Shown: positions 52,154-61,345, counted from the first letter of the stretch. The stretch: 64,000 nt of DNA from an uncultured Faecalibacterium sp. (GCA_934513205.1 CAKSWU010000011.1:1-64000); one strand, 5' to 3'. The notes: generated by a model from the sequence alone, not told the origin. Made by a program: numbers and translations.

Positions 52154-53446
52154 ATGGCAATGCTGATCCTTCTGGTGCTGCTGATCTTCTTTGCAGCACT
52201 GGGCATCCCGCTGGCTTTCGCCATCGGTGCATCCTGCGTGACCTATATTATGATCTACGCGCCCAACTTCATCACCATGCTGCCCCAGCGTGTGTGGAAC
52301 GGCGCTTACAGCGAGCTGATGATCGCCATGCCGCTGTTCATGCTGGCCGGTGAACTGATGAACACCGGCGGCATCACCCAGCGCATCATCAACTTCTGCA
52401 TGGAGCTGCTGCGCCCCATCCGCGGCGGTCTGGGCGAAGTGAACATCGTGGCGTCCATGATCTTTGGCGGCATCTCCGGCTCCTCTGTGGCAGATACCTC
52501 TGCTCTGGGCTCTATCCTGATCCCTGCCATGGAGAAGGAAGGCTACCCGCCCGAGGCTTCTGCGGGCATCACCGTGGCTTCCTCCACCATGGGCATGATC
52601 ATCCCGCCCTCCACCCCCATGATCGTCTATTCCATGATCTCCGGTGCTTCGGTGGGTGCGCTGTTCGTGGCAGGTGCTGTGCCCGGCATCCTCATCGGTC
52701 TGACCCAGCTGGTGCTGGTGTACATCATCAGCGCCAAAAAGGGCTGGCACCCGGAAAAGGCAAAGTTTGATGCAAAGCGCGCTGCCAAGAGCCTGCTTTC
52801 CGGCATCCCCGCTCTGGTCATGCCCCTGTTCATCATCATCTGCGTTTCCTTCGGCGTCTGCACCGCTTCCGAGAGCGCAGGCGTGGCTGTTCTGTACTCC
52901 ATGCTGGTGGGCTTCTTTATCTACAAGGAGCTGACCTGGAAGGGCGTGTGGGAGGCACTGAAAAAGACTCTGATCTCCTCCTCCTCCATCATGCTCATCA
53001 TCGGCTTTACCACCATCTTTACATGGGTGCTGACCATGCAGAAGGTGCCGCAGACCGTGGGTGCCTTCTTCATGTCGCTGAACATGCCCGCATGGGCCAT
53101 CGCGCTGATCTTTGACGTGCTGATCCTGCTGATGGGCACCTTCATCGACGTCAGCCCTGCCATCCTGCTGCTGACCCCCATCCTGCTGCCGGTCATGGTG
53201 CAGTACGGCTTCTCGCCGCTGCAGTTCGGTGCCATGATGATCACCGGCCTTGCCATCGGTCTGGTCACTCCCCCTGTTGGCATGTGCCTGAACGCCTGCA
53301 ACAAGATCAACCGGATGCCCATCATCGAGATCTTCAAGGGCGCTGCACCTTATGTTATCTGCAACGTCATCGTGCTGATTTCTATCAGCCTGTGGGGTCC
53401 GCTGACCACGGCCCTGCCGCAGCTGCTGGGTTACAGCATTTTCTGA
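52154..53446 (+). CDS. dctM: TRAP transporter large permease DctM
   Basis: This is the 430-residue ion-coupled transport subunit, with about 11-13 hydrophobic helices. DctM features include the AMPLFMLAGELMNTGG segment and FGGISGSSVADTSALGS near residue 110, the PPSTPMIVYS stretch, and the C-terminal GLVTPPVGMCLN. The AAAGGGGAG in front of the ATG fixes the start. With DctP and DctQ it completes a carboxylate or sugar-acid uptake system driven by the sodium gradient. Confidence 0.96.
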   Translation: MAMLILLVLLIFFAALGIPLAFAIGASCVTYIMIYAPNFITMLPQRVWNGAYSELMIAMPLFMLAGELMNTGGITQRIINFCMELLRPIRGGLGEVNIVASMIFGGISGSSVADTSALGSILIPAMEKEGYPPEASAGITVASSTMGMIIPPSTPMIVYSMISGASVGALFVAGAVPGILIGLTQLVLVYIISAKKGWHPEKAKFDAKRAAKSLLSGIPALVMPLFIIICVSFGVCTASESAGVAVLYSMLVGFFIYKELTWKGVWEALKKTLISSSSIMLIIGFTTIFTWVLTMQKVPQTVGAFFMSLNMPAWAIALIFDVLILLMGTFIDVSPAILLLTPILLPVMVQYGFSPLQFGAMMITGLAIGLVTPPVGMCLNACNKINRMPIIEIFKGAAPYVICNVIVLISISLWGPLTTALPQLLGYSIF

Positions 53447-53530
53447 TCCCGGATCTGTACGCTGCCGCACCCGCTGTCAGGCGGGTGCGGTTTATAATGG
53501 GAACCCGATAAAAAAGAGAAGGTGTAAGAA

Positions 53531-54328
53531 TTGACTCTGAAAGAAAAGATGAAAAAGGGCCCGGTTTTCGGCATGGCGTGCTTTACCGGTACCACCTGTG
53601 TCATCGAGAACATCGCCATGTCCGGTCTGGACTTTATCTATCTGGATCTGGAGCACACCAACTACATGCTGGATGAAGCATTCGAAAAGCAGATCATGGC
53701 TGCAAAGCTGCATGACATCTCGGTGCTGGTGCGCATGGCAGACGACAACGAGGTGGCCATCCGCAAGGTGCTGGAATGGGGTGCCGACGGCGTGGTGATC
53801 CCCCACTGCAAGACCGCCGAGATGGCGCGCCGCAGCGTGGAGGGCGCAAAGTTTGCACCGCTGGGCCGCCGCGGCGGCGAGACCAACGTGCGCGCTGCAG
53901 GCTTTGGCTACCACAACTTTGACTGGAACGCCTACATCGAGCAGCAGAACCGCGACACGCTGGTCATCCCCATGGACGAGGACTTTGAGTTCACCGACAA
54001 CATCGACGAGATCCTGAATGTGCCCGGCATTGATGCGGTCAACTTTGGACCCATCGACTACGCAGTGTCCAAGCAGCTGAGGATCGGCTACTCCATGGGC
54101 GAAGAAGTCCACGAGGCCTACAAGACGCTGGTGGCAAAGTGCCGCGCCAAGGGTCTGGGCGTGCTGGGCCCGGTGGTGCCCCCCACGCAGGAGAACCTGA
54201 AGCAGGCCATCGCAGACGGCTACAACATGATCATTCTGGGCAACGACATGTGGCACTTCCAGAAGGCTCTGAAGGAGCTTGTGAACGATCAGGTCGAGCC
54301 GGTGCGCAAGGAGCTTGCAGGGGAATAA
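53531..54328 (+). CDS. HpcH/HpaI-family aldolase
   Basis: This is a class II, metal-dependent aldolase of the HpcH/HpaI family, cleaving 2-keto-hydroxy acids to pyruvate or a related keto acid plus an aldehyde. The 265 residues have LDLEHTNYML near 38-47, VRMADDN, PHCKTAE and GPIDYAVS with the conserved metal ligands (Glu, Asp) and catalytic positions. Translation starts at a TTG (53531) with AAGGTG seven bases upstream. It is the last gene of the TRAP operon, so the imported acid is likely broken down by this enzyme. Confidence 0.93.
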   Translation: MTLKEKMKKGPVFGMACFTGTTCVIENIAMSGLDFIYLDLEHTNYMLDEAFEKQIMAAKLHDISVLVRMADDNEVAIRKVLEWGADGVVIPHCKTAEMARRSVEGAKFAPLGRRGGETNVRAAGFGYHNFDWNAYIEQQNRDTLVIPMDEDFEFTDNIDEILNVPGIDAVNFGPIDYAVSKQLRIGYSMGEEVHEAYKTLVAKCRAKGLGVLGPVVPPTQENLKQAIADGYNMIILGNDMWHFQKALKELVNDQVEPVRKELAGE

Positions 54329-54358
54329 GCCCCCGCCCCGCCAAAACCGCACACAGAA

Positions 54359-54427
54359 AAAGACACACGCATCCTGCCGGAACGGGCATCTGCCCGGGGA
54401 AGCACGCGGATGCGTGTGCTTTTTTGT
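54359..54427 (+). terminator. Terminator of the TRAP operon
   Basis: ACACGCATCC and GGATGCGTGT form the base of a large hairpin with inner GGGC/GCCC pairs and are followed by GCTTTTTTG. Confidence 0.85.
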
Positions 54428-54484
54428 TGAAAGGCAAAGTTGTTTTTCCATATCAAACAAAAAAATACTCGAAAAATTGGATGC

Positions 54485-54560
54485 AAATTCTAAAACGTTT
54501 CCTACACACGGACGCAAATTTGTGATATAATCATAAATACAGTACAAATACAGTGGGAGT
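54485..54560 (+). promoter_or_regulatory. galM promoter with direct repeats
   Basis: TATAAT (54526-54531) has TGA in front, an extended -10, and a weak -35 region. TAAAACGTTTCC at about 54491 partly resembles a CcpA/LacI-type operator. AAATACAGT is repeated directly at 54535-54556. Carbon-source regulation is likely but not proved. Confidence 0.55.
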
Positions 54561-54604
54561 CTGCCCGACTGTATCCCGAAAAAAACTGAGGAGGCGAAGG
54601 CCCA

Positions 54605-55678
54605 ATGGCACAGATCCGCTCCAAGCCCTTCGGTGTGACCAAAGAGGGCGCCAACGTTACAGAGTATATCCTTTCCAATCCCGGCGGTCTGACAGTGCAT
54701 GTCCTGGACTATGGCTGCATCATCAAGAACATCATCGTTCCGGCAAAAAACGGCCCGGTGGATGTCGTTTTGGGGCACGACACCATGGCAGACTATGAAA
54801 ACGACTTCACATCCTCCAGCAGCACCTGCTGCGGTGCCTTTGTGGGGCGCTATGCCAACCGCATCGAGAACGCCTGCTTCAGTGTGGGGGGCAGGACTTA
54901 CCGGTTGGAGCCCAACAATGGCCCGAACCATCTGCACGGCACCTTCCCCTGCAAGCTGTATCAGGTCAAGTCCTTTGGCGACACCCTGCTGATGGAAGCC
55001 GAAAGCCCGGACGGCGAGGACGGTTTCCCGGGAAATCTGAAGATCGCGGTGCGCTACACCCTCACCGAGGACAACGCTTTCCGCATGGATTACCGGGTCT
55101 CGTCCGATGCGGACACCATCATCAACCTCACCAACCACAGCTATTTCAATCTGGACGGCGAGGGCGATGTGCTGAACCAGAAGCTGCGCATCTACGCCTC
55201 CAACTATCTGGAGGGCGACAATGCCACCTGCCCCACCGGACGCATCCTGCCTGTGGCGAACACCCCCATGGACTTCACCGCAGGCAAGCTCATCGGCAGG
55301 GAGATCGACACCGGCTTTGCCCAGACCACCATGGTGGGCGGCGGCTACGACCACTGCTATGTCATCGACCGTGCCCGCGGCTCCAGCCAGAGCATCTGCG
55401 CATGGGCCACCAGTGATAAGACCGGCATCAGTATGAAGCTGTACACGACCCAGCCGGGCATCCAGCTGTACACCGGCAACTTTTTGCAGGGCTGCCCCAC
55501 CCCGGGCAAGGGCGGCAAGCCCATGCAGAAGTATGGCGGCTTTGCGCTGGAGACCCAGCACTATCCCTGCAGTCCCTCGCACCCGGAGTTCCCCTCTACG
55601 GTGCTGCGGGCCGGCAAGGTGTTCCGCGCCACCACCACCCTGCGCTTCTTCACCGGCAAGCAGTGCGGGAAGCTGTAA
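54605..55678 (+). CDS. galM: Aldose 1-epimerase (galactose mutarotase)
   Basis: GalM interconverts alpha and beta anomers of aldoses at the start of the Leloir pathway. The 357 residues include GRYANRIENA, GPNHLHG, NLTNHSYFNL (catalytic His) and the C-terminal ALETQHYPCSPSHPEFPST with catalytic Glu/His neighbours. GGAGGCG precedes the ATG. galE follows after a repeat-bearing 490-base gap, so the two are functionally related but have separate promoters. Confidence 0.96.
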   Translation: MAQIRSKPFGVTKEGANVTEYILSNPGGLTVHVLDYGCIIKNIIVPAKNGPVDVVLGHDTMADYENDFTSSSSTCCGAFVGRYANRIENACFSVGGRTYRLEPNNGPNHLHGTFPCKLYQVKSFGDTLLMEAESPDGEDGFPGNLKIAVRYTLTEDNAFRMDYRVSSDADTIINLTNHSYFNLDGEGDVLNQKLRIYASNYLEGDNATCPTGRILPVANTPMDFTAGKLIGREIDTGFAQTTMVGGGYDHCYVIDRARGSSQSICAWATSDKTGISMKLYTTQPGIQLYTGNFLQGCPTPGKGGKPMQKYGGFALETQHYPCSPSHPEFPSTVLRAGKVFRATTTLRFFTGKQCGKL

Positions 55679-55688
55679 AAAGTGATGC

Positions 55689-55728
55689 ACTACGCAAAAA
55701 CGTCTGCTGCGGCAGGCGTTTTTTGCGT
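55689..55728 (+). terminator. galM terminator
   Basis: ACGCAAAAACG and CGTTTTTTGCGT enclose a CTG/CAG inner stem. It starts 10 bases after the galM stop codon. Confidence 0.75.
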
Positions 55729-55738
55729 GGCAGAAGGA

Positions 55739-55955
55739 AACTCCTCCAGTCATCTCGCTGCGCTTGATGCCAGATTCCCCTTTTTGTCACCTACGGTGAC
55801 ATCTTCCCCCGGCCGGGGGAAGTCGTCCTCTGGGATGGGACCTTTGGCAGAACGGTACAGTTTCCGGCTAAAGTGCAAACCTTTCGGGTGCGCCAGAGGC
55901 TCCCTCTCCGAGGGAGCTGGCAAAGCCGTCAGGCTTTGACGGAGGGAGTTTCTCT
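55739..55955. mobile_element. MITE-like element, diverged family B copy 4
   Basis: The segment is bounded by AACTCC.CC.GTCA and TGACGGAGGGAGTTT, approximate inverted repeats. Internal stems are TTCCCCCGGCCGGGGGAA, GTCACC/GGTGAC, CTCCCTCTCCGAGGGAG and TTTGCCA/TGGCAAA. It is more diverged than the copies at 11.2, 19.7 and 29.8 kb, and no gene is present from 55679 to 56169. Confidence 0.62.
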
Positions 55956-56081
55956 CCCCATTTCTGTGTTTTGCACAAAGAGGGCCATCCATCCATGAGC
56001 GAAGTACAAAAAATATTTTGAAATCAACCATTGCAAAAGAAAAGAAGCAACAAAAATACATGCAAATAGAAGCGGCGTCCC

Positions 56082-56110
56082 TTGATTCTGCGCGCAGAAA
56101 GCGGTATCCT
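56082..56110 (+). promoter_or_regulatory. galE promoter
   Basis: TTGATT (56082-56087) and TATCCT (56105-56110) are 17 bases apart. The leader is about 52 bases and contains GAGAGAGG before the ATG at 56170. Confidence 0.78.
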
Positions 56111-56169
56111 TTAGACAAGGTCGGGAAACCCCGATGGGAAACGAAACTGAGTGAGAGAGGTACTGGACT

Positions 56170-57195
56170 ATGGCAATTCTGGTTTCCGGCGGTGCTGGTT
56201 ACATTGGCAGCCACACCTGCATCGAGCTGTTGAACGCTGGTTATGATATCGTGGTGGCGGACAACTACTACAACGCTTGTCCCGTGGTGCTGGACCGTGT
56301 CAAGCAGATCACCGGCAAGAACTTCCGCTTCTACAAGGCAGACATGACCTGCCATGAGGACGTGGAGAAGATCTTCTCCGAGTGCCCGGACATCACCGCT
56401 GTCATCCAGTTTGCAGCCTACAAGGCTGTGGGCGAGAGCGTGTCCAAGCCCATCGAATACTATTACAACAACCTCAACTGTACGCTGGTCATTCTGGACG
56501 TGATGCGCCGCCACGGCTGCAAGAACTTCGTGTTCAGCTCCTCTGCCACCGTCTACGGCGATCCCGCTTCCGTGCCCATCACCGAGGACTTCCCCGTGGG
56601 TGCCACCACCAACCCCTACGGCACCACCAAGGCCTTCACCGAGCGCATCCTGCAGGACGTCTGCAAGGCAGACCCCAGCCTGAATGTGGCGCTGCTGCGC
56701 TACTTCAACCCCATCGGTGCTCATAAGAGCGGCCTGATCGGCGAGGACCCCAACGGCATCCCCAACAACCTGATGCCCTACATCGCCAAGGTGGCTGTGG
56801 GCAAGCTGGAAAAGGTGCACGTCTTTGGCAACGACTACCCCACCCCGGACGGCACTGGTGTGCGTGACTACATCCATGTGGTGGATCTGGCCCGCGGTCA
56901 CGTCTGCGCCATCCGCAAGCTGGAGACCGGCTGCGGTCTCTTCATCTGCAATCTGGGCACTGGCAAGGGTTACAGCGTGCTGGACGTGATCCACGCATTC
57001 TCCAAGGCCTGCGGCAAGGAGATCCCCTACGTCATCGACCCGCGCCGCCCCGGCGATATCGCCGAGTGCTACGCCGACCCCACCAAGGCCAAGAACGAGC
57101 TGGGCTGGGTGGCTGAGTACGGCATCGAGGAGATGTGCGCCGACAGCTGGAACTGGCAGAAGAACAACCCCGATGGCTACCACACCGTGAAGTAA
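56170..57195 (+). CDS. galE: UDP-glucose 4-epimerase
   Basis: GalE interconverts UDP-glucose and UDP-galactose through an NAD-bound intermediate, for galactose use and for surface glycan precursors. The 341 residues show the Rossmann motif GGAGYIGSH (7-15), the SSSATVYG serine, the catalytic YGTTK (the family's YxxxK), and PDGTGVRDYIHVVDLA. The length is normal. GAGAGAGG precedes the ATG, and the upstream reading frame that enters the repeat region is not used. Confidence 0.97.
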   Translation: MAILVSGGAGYIGSHTCIELLNAGYDIVVADNYYNACPVVLDRVKQITGKNFRFYKADMTCHEDVEKIFSECPDITAVIQFAAYKAVGESVSKPIEYYYNNLNCTLVILDVMRRHGCKNFVFSSSATVYGDPASVPITEDFPVGATTNPYGTTKAFTERILQDVCKADPSLNVALLRYFNPIGAHKSGLIGEDPNGIPNNLMPYIAKVAVGKLEKVHVFGNDYPTPDGTGVRDYIHVVDLARGHVCAIRKLETGCGLFICNLGTGKGYSVLDVIHAFSKACGKEIPYVIDPRRPGDIAECYADPTKAKNELGWVAEYGIEEMCADSWNWQKNNPDGYHTVK

Positions 57196-57209
57196 CAATG
57201 ATTTGAACC

Positions 57210-57252
57210 GGAGCACCGCATATTCTCGTCTGAGAGTGTGCGGTGCTTTTTT
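57210..57252 (+). terminator. galE terminator
   Basis: AGCACCGCA and TGCGGTGCT, with inner CTC/GAG pairing, are followed by TTTTTTG. Confidence 0.88.
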
Positions 57253-57268
57253 GTGTCTATATTCTCTA

Positions 57269-57320
57269 TTGACATCCGCTGTCAGTTAGCCTATACTACA
57301 TTTGTTAACACGGACTAACA
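57269..57320 (+). promoter_or_regulatory. feoAB promoter with palindromic operator
   Basis: TTGACA (57269-57274) and TATACT (57292-57297) are 17 bases apart. Just after the expected start is TGTTA-N8-TAACA (57303-57320), and GTTAG occurs in the spacer. A metal-responsive repressor of the DtxR/MntR or Fur type is a reasonable candidate; the MarR protein at 59.8 kb is another. Confidence 0.75.
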
Positions 57321-57354
57321 CATAAGGATGGTACCTATAAAGAAGGCGGATGTT

Positions 57355-59697
57355 ATGACACTAAAAGAACTACCGATCGGCAAAAGCGCCATCGTGGATA
57401 CGGTGGGAGGGGCCGGTGCCCTGCGGCAGCATTTTTTGGATATGGGTCTGATCCCGGGCGCAGAAGTTACGCTGGTCAAGCTGGCACCCATGGGCGACCC
57501 CATGGAACTGCGCATCCACGGCTATGAGCTGACCCTGCGTCTGGACGACGCGGCACAGATCACCGTGACCCCCACCGAAAAAGCCCCGGCGGTGCACACC
57601 CCGGTGGACGAAAAGATGGTGGAGCACCCGGGTCTTGGCGAGGGCGGCAAGTACCACATCAAAAAGGGCGAGAACCCTCTGCCGGAGGATAAGACCCTGA
57701 CCTTTGCGCTGGCGGGCAACCAGAACTGCGGCAAGACCACCCTGTTCAACCAGCTCACCGGCTCCAACCAGCACGTCGGCAACTTTCCGGGCGTGACGGT
57801 GGACCGCAAGAGCGGTGCCATCAAGGGTCACCCGGAGACCGAGGTCACCGACCTGCCGGGCATCTACTCCATGTCCCCCTATTCCAGCGAGGAGATCGTC
57901 ACCCGGCAGTTCATCATCGGCGAAAAGCCCACCGGCATCATCAACATCGTGGACGCCACCAACATCGAGCGCAACCTCTACCTGACCATGCAGCTGATGG
58001 AGCTGGACATCCCCATGGTGCTGGCGCTGAACATGATGGACGAGATGCGCGGCAACGGCGGCACGGTGCGCATCAACAAGATGGAAGCTATGCTGGGCAT
58101 CCCGGTCATCCCCATCTCTGCCGCCAAGAACGAGGGCGTGGACGAGCTGGTAGATCACGCCGTCCATGTGGCAAAGTATCAGGAACGCCCCGGGCGCATG
58201 GATTTTTGCAGCGAGGACGACCACGGCGGCGCGGTGCACCGCTGCATCCACGGCATCCTGCACCTGATCGAGGACCACGCCAAAGCGGCAGGCATCCCGG
58301 TGCGCTTTGCCGCCACCAAGCTGGTGGAGGGCGACCCCCGCATTGAGGAAGCGCTGAAGCTGGACCCCAACGAAAAAGAAATGATCGAGCATATCATCGT
58401 GCAGATGGAGCAGGAGCGCGGGCTGGACCGCGCCGCCGCCATTGCGGATATGCGGTTCTCCTTCATTCAGGAGCTGGTGGCGCAGACGGTGGTCAAGCCC
58501 CACGAAAGCAAGGAGCAGCTGCGCTCCAACCGCATCGACAAGTTCCTTACCGGCAAGTACACCGCCATCCCGGCGTTTATCGCCATCATGGGTCTGGTGT
58601 TCTTCCTCACCTTCAACGTCATCGGCTTGTTCTTCCAGAACCTCATGGAGATGGGCATCGACGCCCTGACCGGCGTTGTGGACACCGCCCTGACCAACTG
58701 GAACGTCAACGCGGCGGTGCACTCGCTGGTCATCGACGGCATCTTTACCGGCGTGGGCAGCGTGCTGAGCTTTCTGCCCATCATCGTGGTGCTGTTCTTC
58801 TTCCTCTCCATGCTGGAGGATACCGGCTACATGGCGCGTGTCGCCTTTGTGATGGATAAGCTGCTGCGCCGCATCGGCCTGTCCGGGCGCAGCATCGTGC
58901 CCATGCTCATCGGCTTTGGCTGCACCGTGCCCGGCGTGATGGCAAGCCGCACTCTGCCCTCGGAGCGCGACCGCAAAATGACCATTCTGCTCACCCCGTT
59001 TATGAGCTGCTCCGCAAAACTGCCCATTTACAGCCTGTTTGCGGCGGCCTTCTTCCCCAAGTACGCTGGGCTTGTGATGGTGCTGCTGTACTTCACCGGC
59101 ATCTTGGTGGGCGTGCTGGCGGCGCTGCTGCTCAAGAGCACCGTGTTCAAGGGCGAGGCCGTGCCCTTTGTCATGGAGCTGCCCAACTACCGCCTGCCCG
59201 GCCTGAAAAACGTGGCGCAACTGCTGTGGGAAAAAGCCCGGGACTTCTTGCAGAAGGCCTTTACGGTCATCTTTGCCGCCACCATCGTCATCTGGTTCCT
59301 GCAGAACTTTGACCTGCAGCTGCGGCTGACCGCCGACCCGCAGGCCAGCATTCTGGCGCGCATCGCGGGCGATATCGCCCCGCTGTTTGCCCCGCTGGGC
59401 TTTTCGGACTGGCGCATCTCCACCGCCCTTATTACCGGCTTTATGGCCAAGGAGAGCGTGGTGTCCTCGCTGCTCATCCTCTTTGGCTCTACGGCTGCCC
59501 TGACCGCAGCCCTTACCCCGGCGCAGGCCGCACCGCTGCTGGTGTTCTGCCTGCTGTACACCCCCTGCATCGCGGCAGTGGCCTCGGTCAAGCGGGAGCT
59601 TGGCGGCAAGTGGGCCACCATCATGGTGATGAACCAGTGCGCCGTGGCATGGCTGTGTGCCCTGCTGGTGCGTCTGGTCGCCGTAGCGGTGTTCTGA
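57355..59697 (+). CDS. feoB: Ferrous iron transporter, FeoA-FeoB fusion
   Basis: This is the main Fe2+ uptake system of anaerobes. The 780-residue protein begins with a FeoA-type SH3-like domain (about 1-75, with MTLKELPIGKSAIVD and LRQHFLDMGLIPGAEV), a short linker, then FeoB: a G-protein domain with G1 GNQNCGKTTLFN (about 119-130), G3 DLPGIYS, G4 NMMD, and a helical membrane domain with gate motifs including GCTVPGVMASRTLPS. The fusion replaces the usual separate feoA gene. The start at 57355 (MTLKELPIG) has a better-placed ribosome site than the ATG at 57328. The promoter carries a palindromic operator. Confidence 0.95.
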   Translation: MTLKELPIGKSAIVDTVGGAGALRQHFLDMGLIPGAEVTLVKLAPMGDPMELRIHGYELTLRLDDAAQITVTPTEKAPAVHTPVDEKMVEHPGLGEGGKYHIKKGENPLPEDKTLTFALAGNQNCGKTTLFNQLTGSNQHVGNFPGVTVDRKSGAIKGHPETEVTDLPGIYSMSPYSSEEIVTRQFIIGEKPTGIINIVDATNIERNLYLTMQLMELDIPMVLALNMMDEMRGNGGTVRINKMEAMLGIPVIPISAAKNEGVDELVDHAVHVAKYQERPGRMDFCSEDDHGGAVHRCIHGILHLIEDHAKAAGIPVRFAATKLVEGDPRIEEALKLDPNEKEMIEHIIVQMEQERGLDRAAAIADMRFSFIQELVAQTVVKPHESKEQLRSNRIDKFLTGKYTAIPAFIAIMGLVFFLTFNVIGLFFQNLMEMGIDALTGVVDTALTNWNVNAAVHSLVIDGIFTGVGSVLSFLPIIVVLFFFLSMLEDTGYMARVAFVMDKLLRRIGLSGRSIVPMLIGFGCTVPGVMASRTLPSERDRKMTILLTPFMSCSAKLPIYSLFAAAFFPKYAGLVMVLLYFTGILVGVLAALLLKSTVFKGEAVPFVMELPNYRLPGLKNVAQLLWEKARDFLQKAFTVIFAATIVIWFLQNFDLQLRLTADPQASILARIAGDIAPLFAPLGFSDWRISTALITGFMAKESVVSSLLILFGSTAALTAALTPAQAAPLLVFCLLYTPCIAAVASVKRELGGKWATIMVMNQCAVAWLCALLVRLVAVAVF

Positions 59698-59715
59698 AAT
59701 ACTAGTTCGATTTTT

Positions 59716-59756
59716 GGGTCCTGAAAAGCCGTAGGCTTTTCAGGACCCTTTTTTCT
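59716..59756 (+). terminator. feoB terminator
   Basis: GGGTCCTGAAAAGCC and GGCTTTTCAGGACCC form a perfect 15-bp stem around GTA, followed by TTTTTT. Confidence 0.95.
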
Positions 59757-59757
59757 C

Positions 59758-59786
59758 TTGACATCTCTCCTCATCTGCACTATAAT
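59758..59786 (+). promoter_or_regulatory. Promoter of marR-tauE operon
   Basis: TTGACA (59758-59763) and TATAAT (59781-59786) are 17 bases apart, matching the consensus exactly. It begins within two bases of the feoB terminator. Confidence 0.9.
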
Positions 59787-59830
59787 ACTTCGAAAATGAA
59801 CTATCCATATAAGAACAAAAGGAGCATTCC

Positions 59831-60265
59831 ATGAATCCTACCATAGAGATCAGCTTCAAGACCGCGCAGGCGTACAGCGCCATGTGCAAACCGCTGTGTC
59901 AGGAACTCAAGCTGCCCCAGACCGCCTTTGATATCCTGATGTTTCTGGCAAACAACCCGGACTGCACCACCGCCCGGGATATCGTGGAGATCCGCAAGAT
60001 CAAGGCGAACCTTGTGTCGGTGAACGTGGATCGTCTGGTGCAGGAGGGGTATCTGGAGCGCCGCTCCGTGGCGGGCGACCGCCGCAAGACCCAGCTGCTG
60101 TGCACTGAAAAGGCGCAGCCGGTCATCGCACGGGGGCGCGAGGTGCAGGAGCGTTTTTTTGCCCGTCTGCTGCAAAACACCGATGCCGCCACCCGGGAGG
60201 CGTTCTTCCGCACCATGGAGGTCATCGGGAAAAATCTGGACGAGATCTTAAAGGAGAATGGATAA
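59831..60265 (+). CDS. MarR-family transcriptional regulator
   Basis: This is a 144-residue winged-helix regulator with the MarR pattern: helices before the recognition region IRKIKANLVSVNVDRLVQEGYLERRSVAGDRRKTQ, which contains the DxR-type wing, and a C-terminal dimerisation helix. AAAAGGAG precedes the ATG. It overlaps or abuts the permease gene, whose expression it may control together with its own. There is no visible cysteine switch. Confidence 0.92.
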   Translation: MNPTIEISFKTAQAYSAMCKPLCQELKLPQTAFDILMFLANNPDCTTARDIVEIRKIKANLVSVNVDRLVQEGYLERRSVAGDRRKTQLLCTEKAQPVIARGREVQERFFARLLQNTDAATREAFFRTMEVIGKNLDEILKENG

Positions 60266-60266
60266 A

Positions 60267-61043
60267 ATGTACTTGCTGTTTACGGTGCTTGTCACCTTTT
60301 TTGCCGGCATGGGTGCCGGTCTTGGCACCGGCTTTGCCGGCATGAGCGCGGCGGCGGTCATCAGCCCCATGCTCATCACCTTTCTGCACATGGACCCCTA
60401 CATGGCGGTGGGCATTGCGCTTTCCTCGGATGTGCTGGCCAGTGCGGTGTCTGCCTATACCTACCATAAAAACAAGAATCTGGACATCAAAAACGGCCTG
60501 ATTATGATGGCAAGCGTGCTTGCCTTTACGGTGGCGGGCAGCTGGGTGGCCAGCAAGGTACCCTCCGCCACCATGGGCGGCTTCTCGGTGTTTATGACCT
60601 TCTTGTTGGGTGTCAAGTTCATCCTGCGCCCGGTGATGACCACCAAGGAAGCCATGCAGGGGGTCAGCGCAAAAAAGCGTGCGGTGCAGTCGGTGGTGTG
60701 CGGCGTGCTCATCGGCTTCATCTGCGGCTTTATCGGCGCGGGCGGCGGCATGATGATGCTGCTCATCCTCACCAGCGTGCTGGGGTACGAGCTGAAAACT
60801 GCCGTGGGCACCAGCGTGTTCATTATGACCTTTACCGCCCTGACCGGTGCGGTGTCCCACTTTATGATCGGCGGCACGCCCGATTGGCTGGTGTGGGGCT
60901 TGTGCGTGGTGTTCACCCTGCTGTGGGCACGCATTGCAGCCGTGTTTGCCAACAAGGCTGCTCCCAAGACCCTGAATCGCGCCACCGGTGTGGTGCTGGT
61001 GGTGCTGGGTGTGGTCATTATGGGGTTCAATCTCTTGACCTGA
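60267..61043 (+). CDS. TauE/SafE-family sulfite exporter-like permease
   Basis: This is a membrane protein of the TauE/SafE family, proposed to export sulfite or sulfur-containing organic acids. The 258 residues have eight hydrophobic helices in two repeats, with GLGTGFAGMSAAAV and GFIGAGGGMMMLL carrying the repeated glycine motif. The start at 60267 is preferred because AAGGAG sits nine bases upstream; the ATG at 60258 overlaps the MarR stop and is too close to the ribosome site. The substrate is unknown. Confidence 0.88.
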   Translation: MYLLFTVLVTFFAGMGAGLGTGFAGMSAAAVISPMLITFLHMDPYMAVGIALSSDVLASAVSAYTYHKNKNLDIKNGLIMMASVLAFTVAGSWVASKVPSATMGGFSVFMTFLLGVKFILRPVMTTKEAMQGVSAKKRAVQSVVCGVLIGFICGFIGAGGGMMMLLILTSVLGYELKTAVGTSVFIMTFTALTGAVSHFMIGGTPDWLVWGLCVVFTLLWARIAAVFANKAAPKTLNRATGVVLVVLGVVIMGFNLLT

Positions 61044-61053
61044 AAAACGATTT

Positions 61054-61215
61054 GAATGCGCGCCGCGCTGCTCTGCGCATACGCAGCGGAAGTATTATTA
61101 TGGATCGAGCAATGCCGGGCAGTCCGCAGACTGCCCGGCATTGCGTTTTCACGGGAAAGATTCTAGAAGAAAACTGCACCTGCCACGCCTGTTTCCTGCG
61201 GAAACGCAGTGTGGG
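61054..61215 (+). repeat. Variable-stem hairpin repeat, family A copy 4
   Basis: Head CCGC/GCGG; AT-rich spacer; hairpin 1 with the perfect 16-bp stem GCAATGCCGGGCAGTC (61109-61124) and loop CGCA, then TTTTCACGGG; and hairpin 2 around TTTCC-TGC-GGAAA with imperfect outer pairing. It lies just after the TauE-like gene, facing copy 5. Confidence 0.8.
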
Positions 61216-61345
61216 GGAATGTCTCGGTCATCTGCCGTTGCAGTTTCTTCTGTGAAAAAAAGGACACCGGAGCGTCCGCAAACGCTCCGGTGTCCCAAAA
61301 CTTAAAAATCTTTCCGCTATGGATGCGCAAAGCGGAGCGCATTCC
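61216..61345 (-). repeat. Variable-stem hairpin repeat, family A copy 5, serving as tig terminator
   Basis: Read leftward, it has the head AATGCGCTCCGCTTTGCGCAT, AGCGGAAA, hairpin 1 GGACACCGGAGCGT/ACGCTCCGGTGTCC (61262-61295) with a loop containing TGCG, then TTTTTTTCAC. The T-run directly after the stem makes hairpin 1 a credible terminator of trigger factor. It converges with copy 4, and the two share the central hairpin region. Confidence 0.75.

Noticed and set aside
57328..57354. ATG at 57328 as feoAB start
   Set aside because: Its AAGG would lie directly against the start codon; the ATG at 57355 has a better-placed ribosome site and begins the FeoA domain normally.
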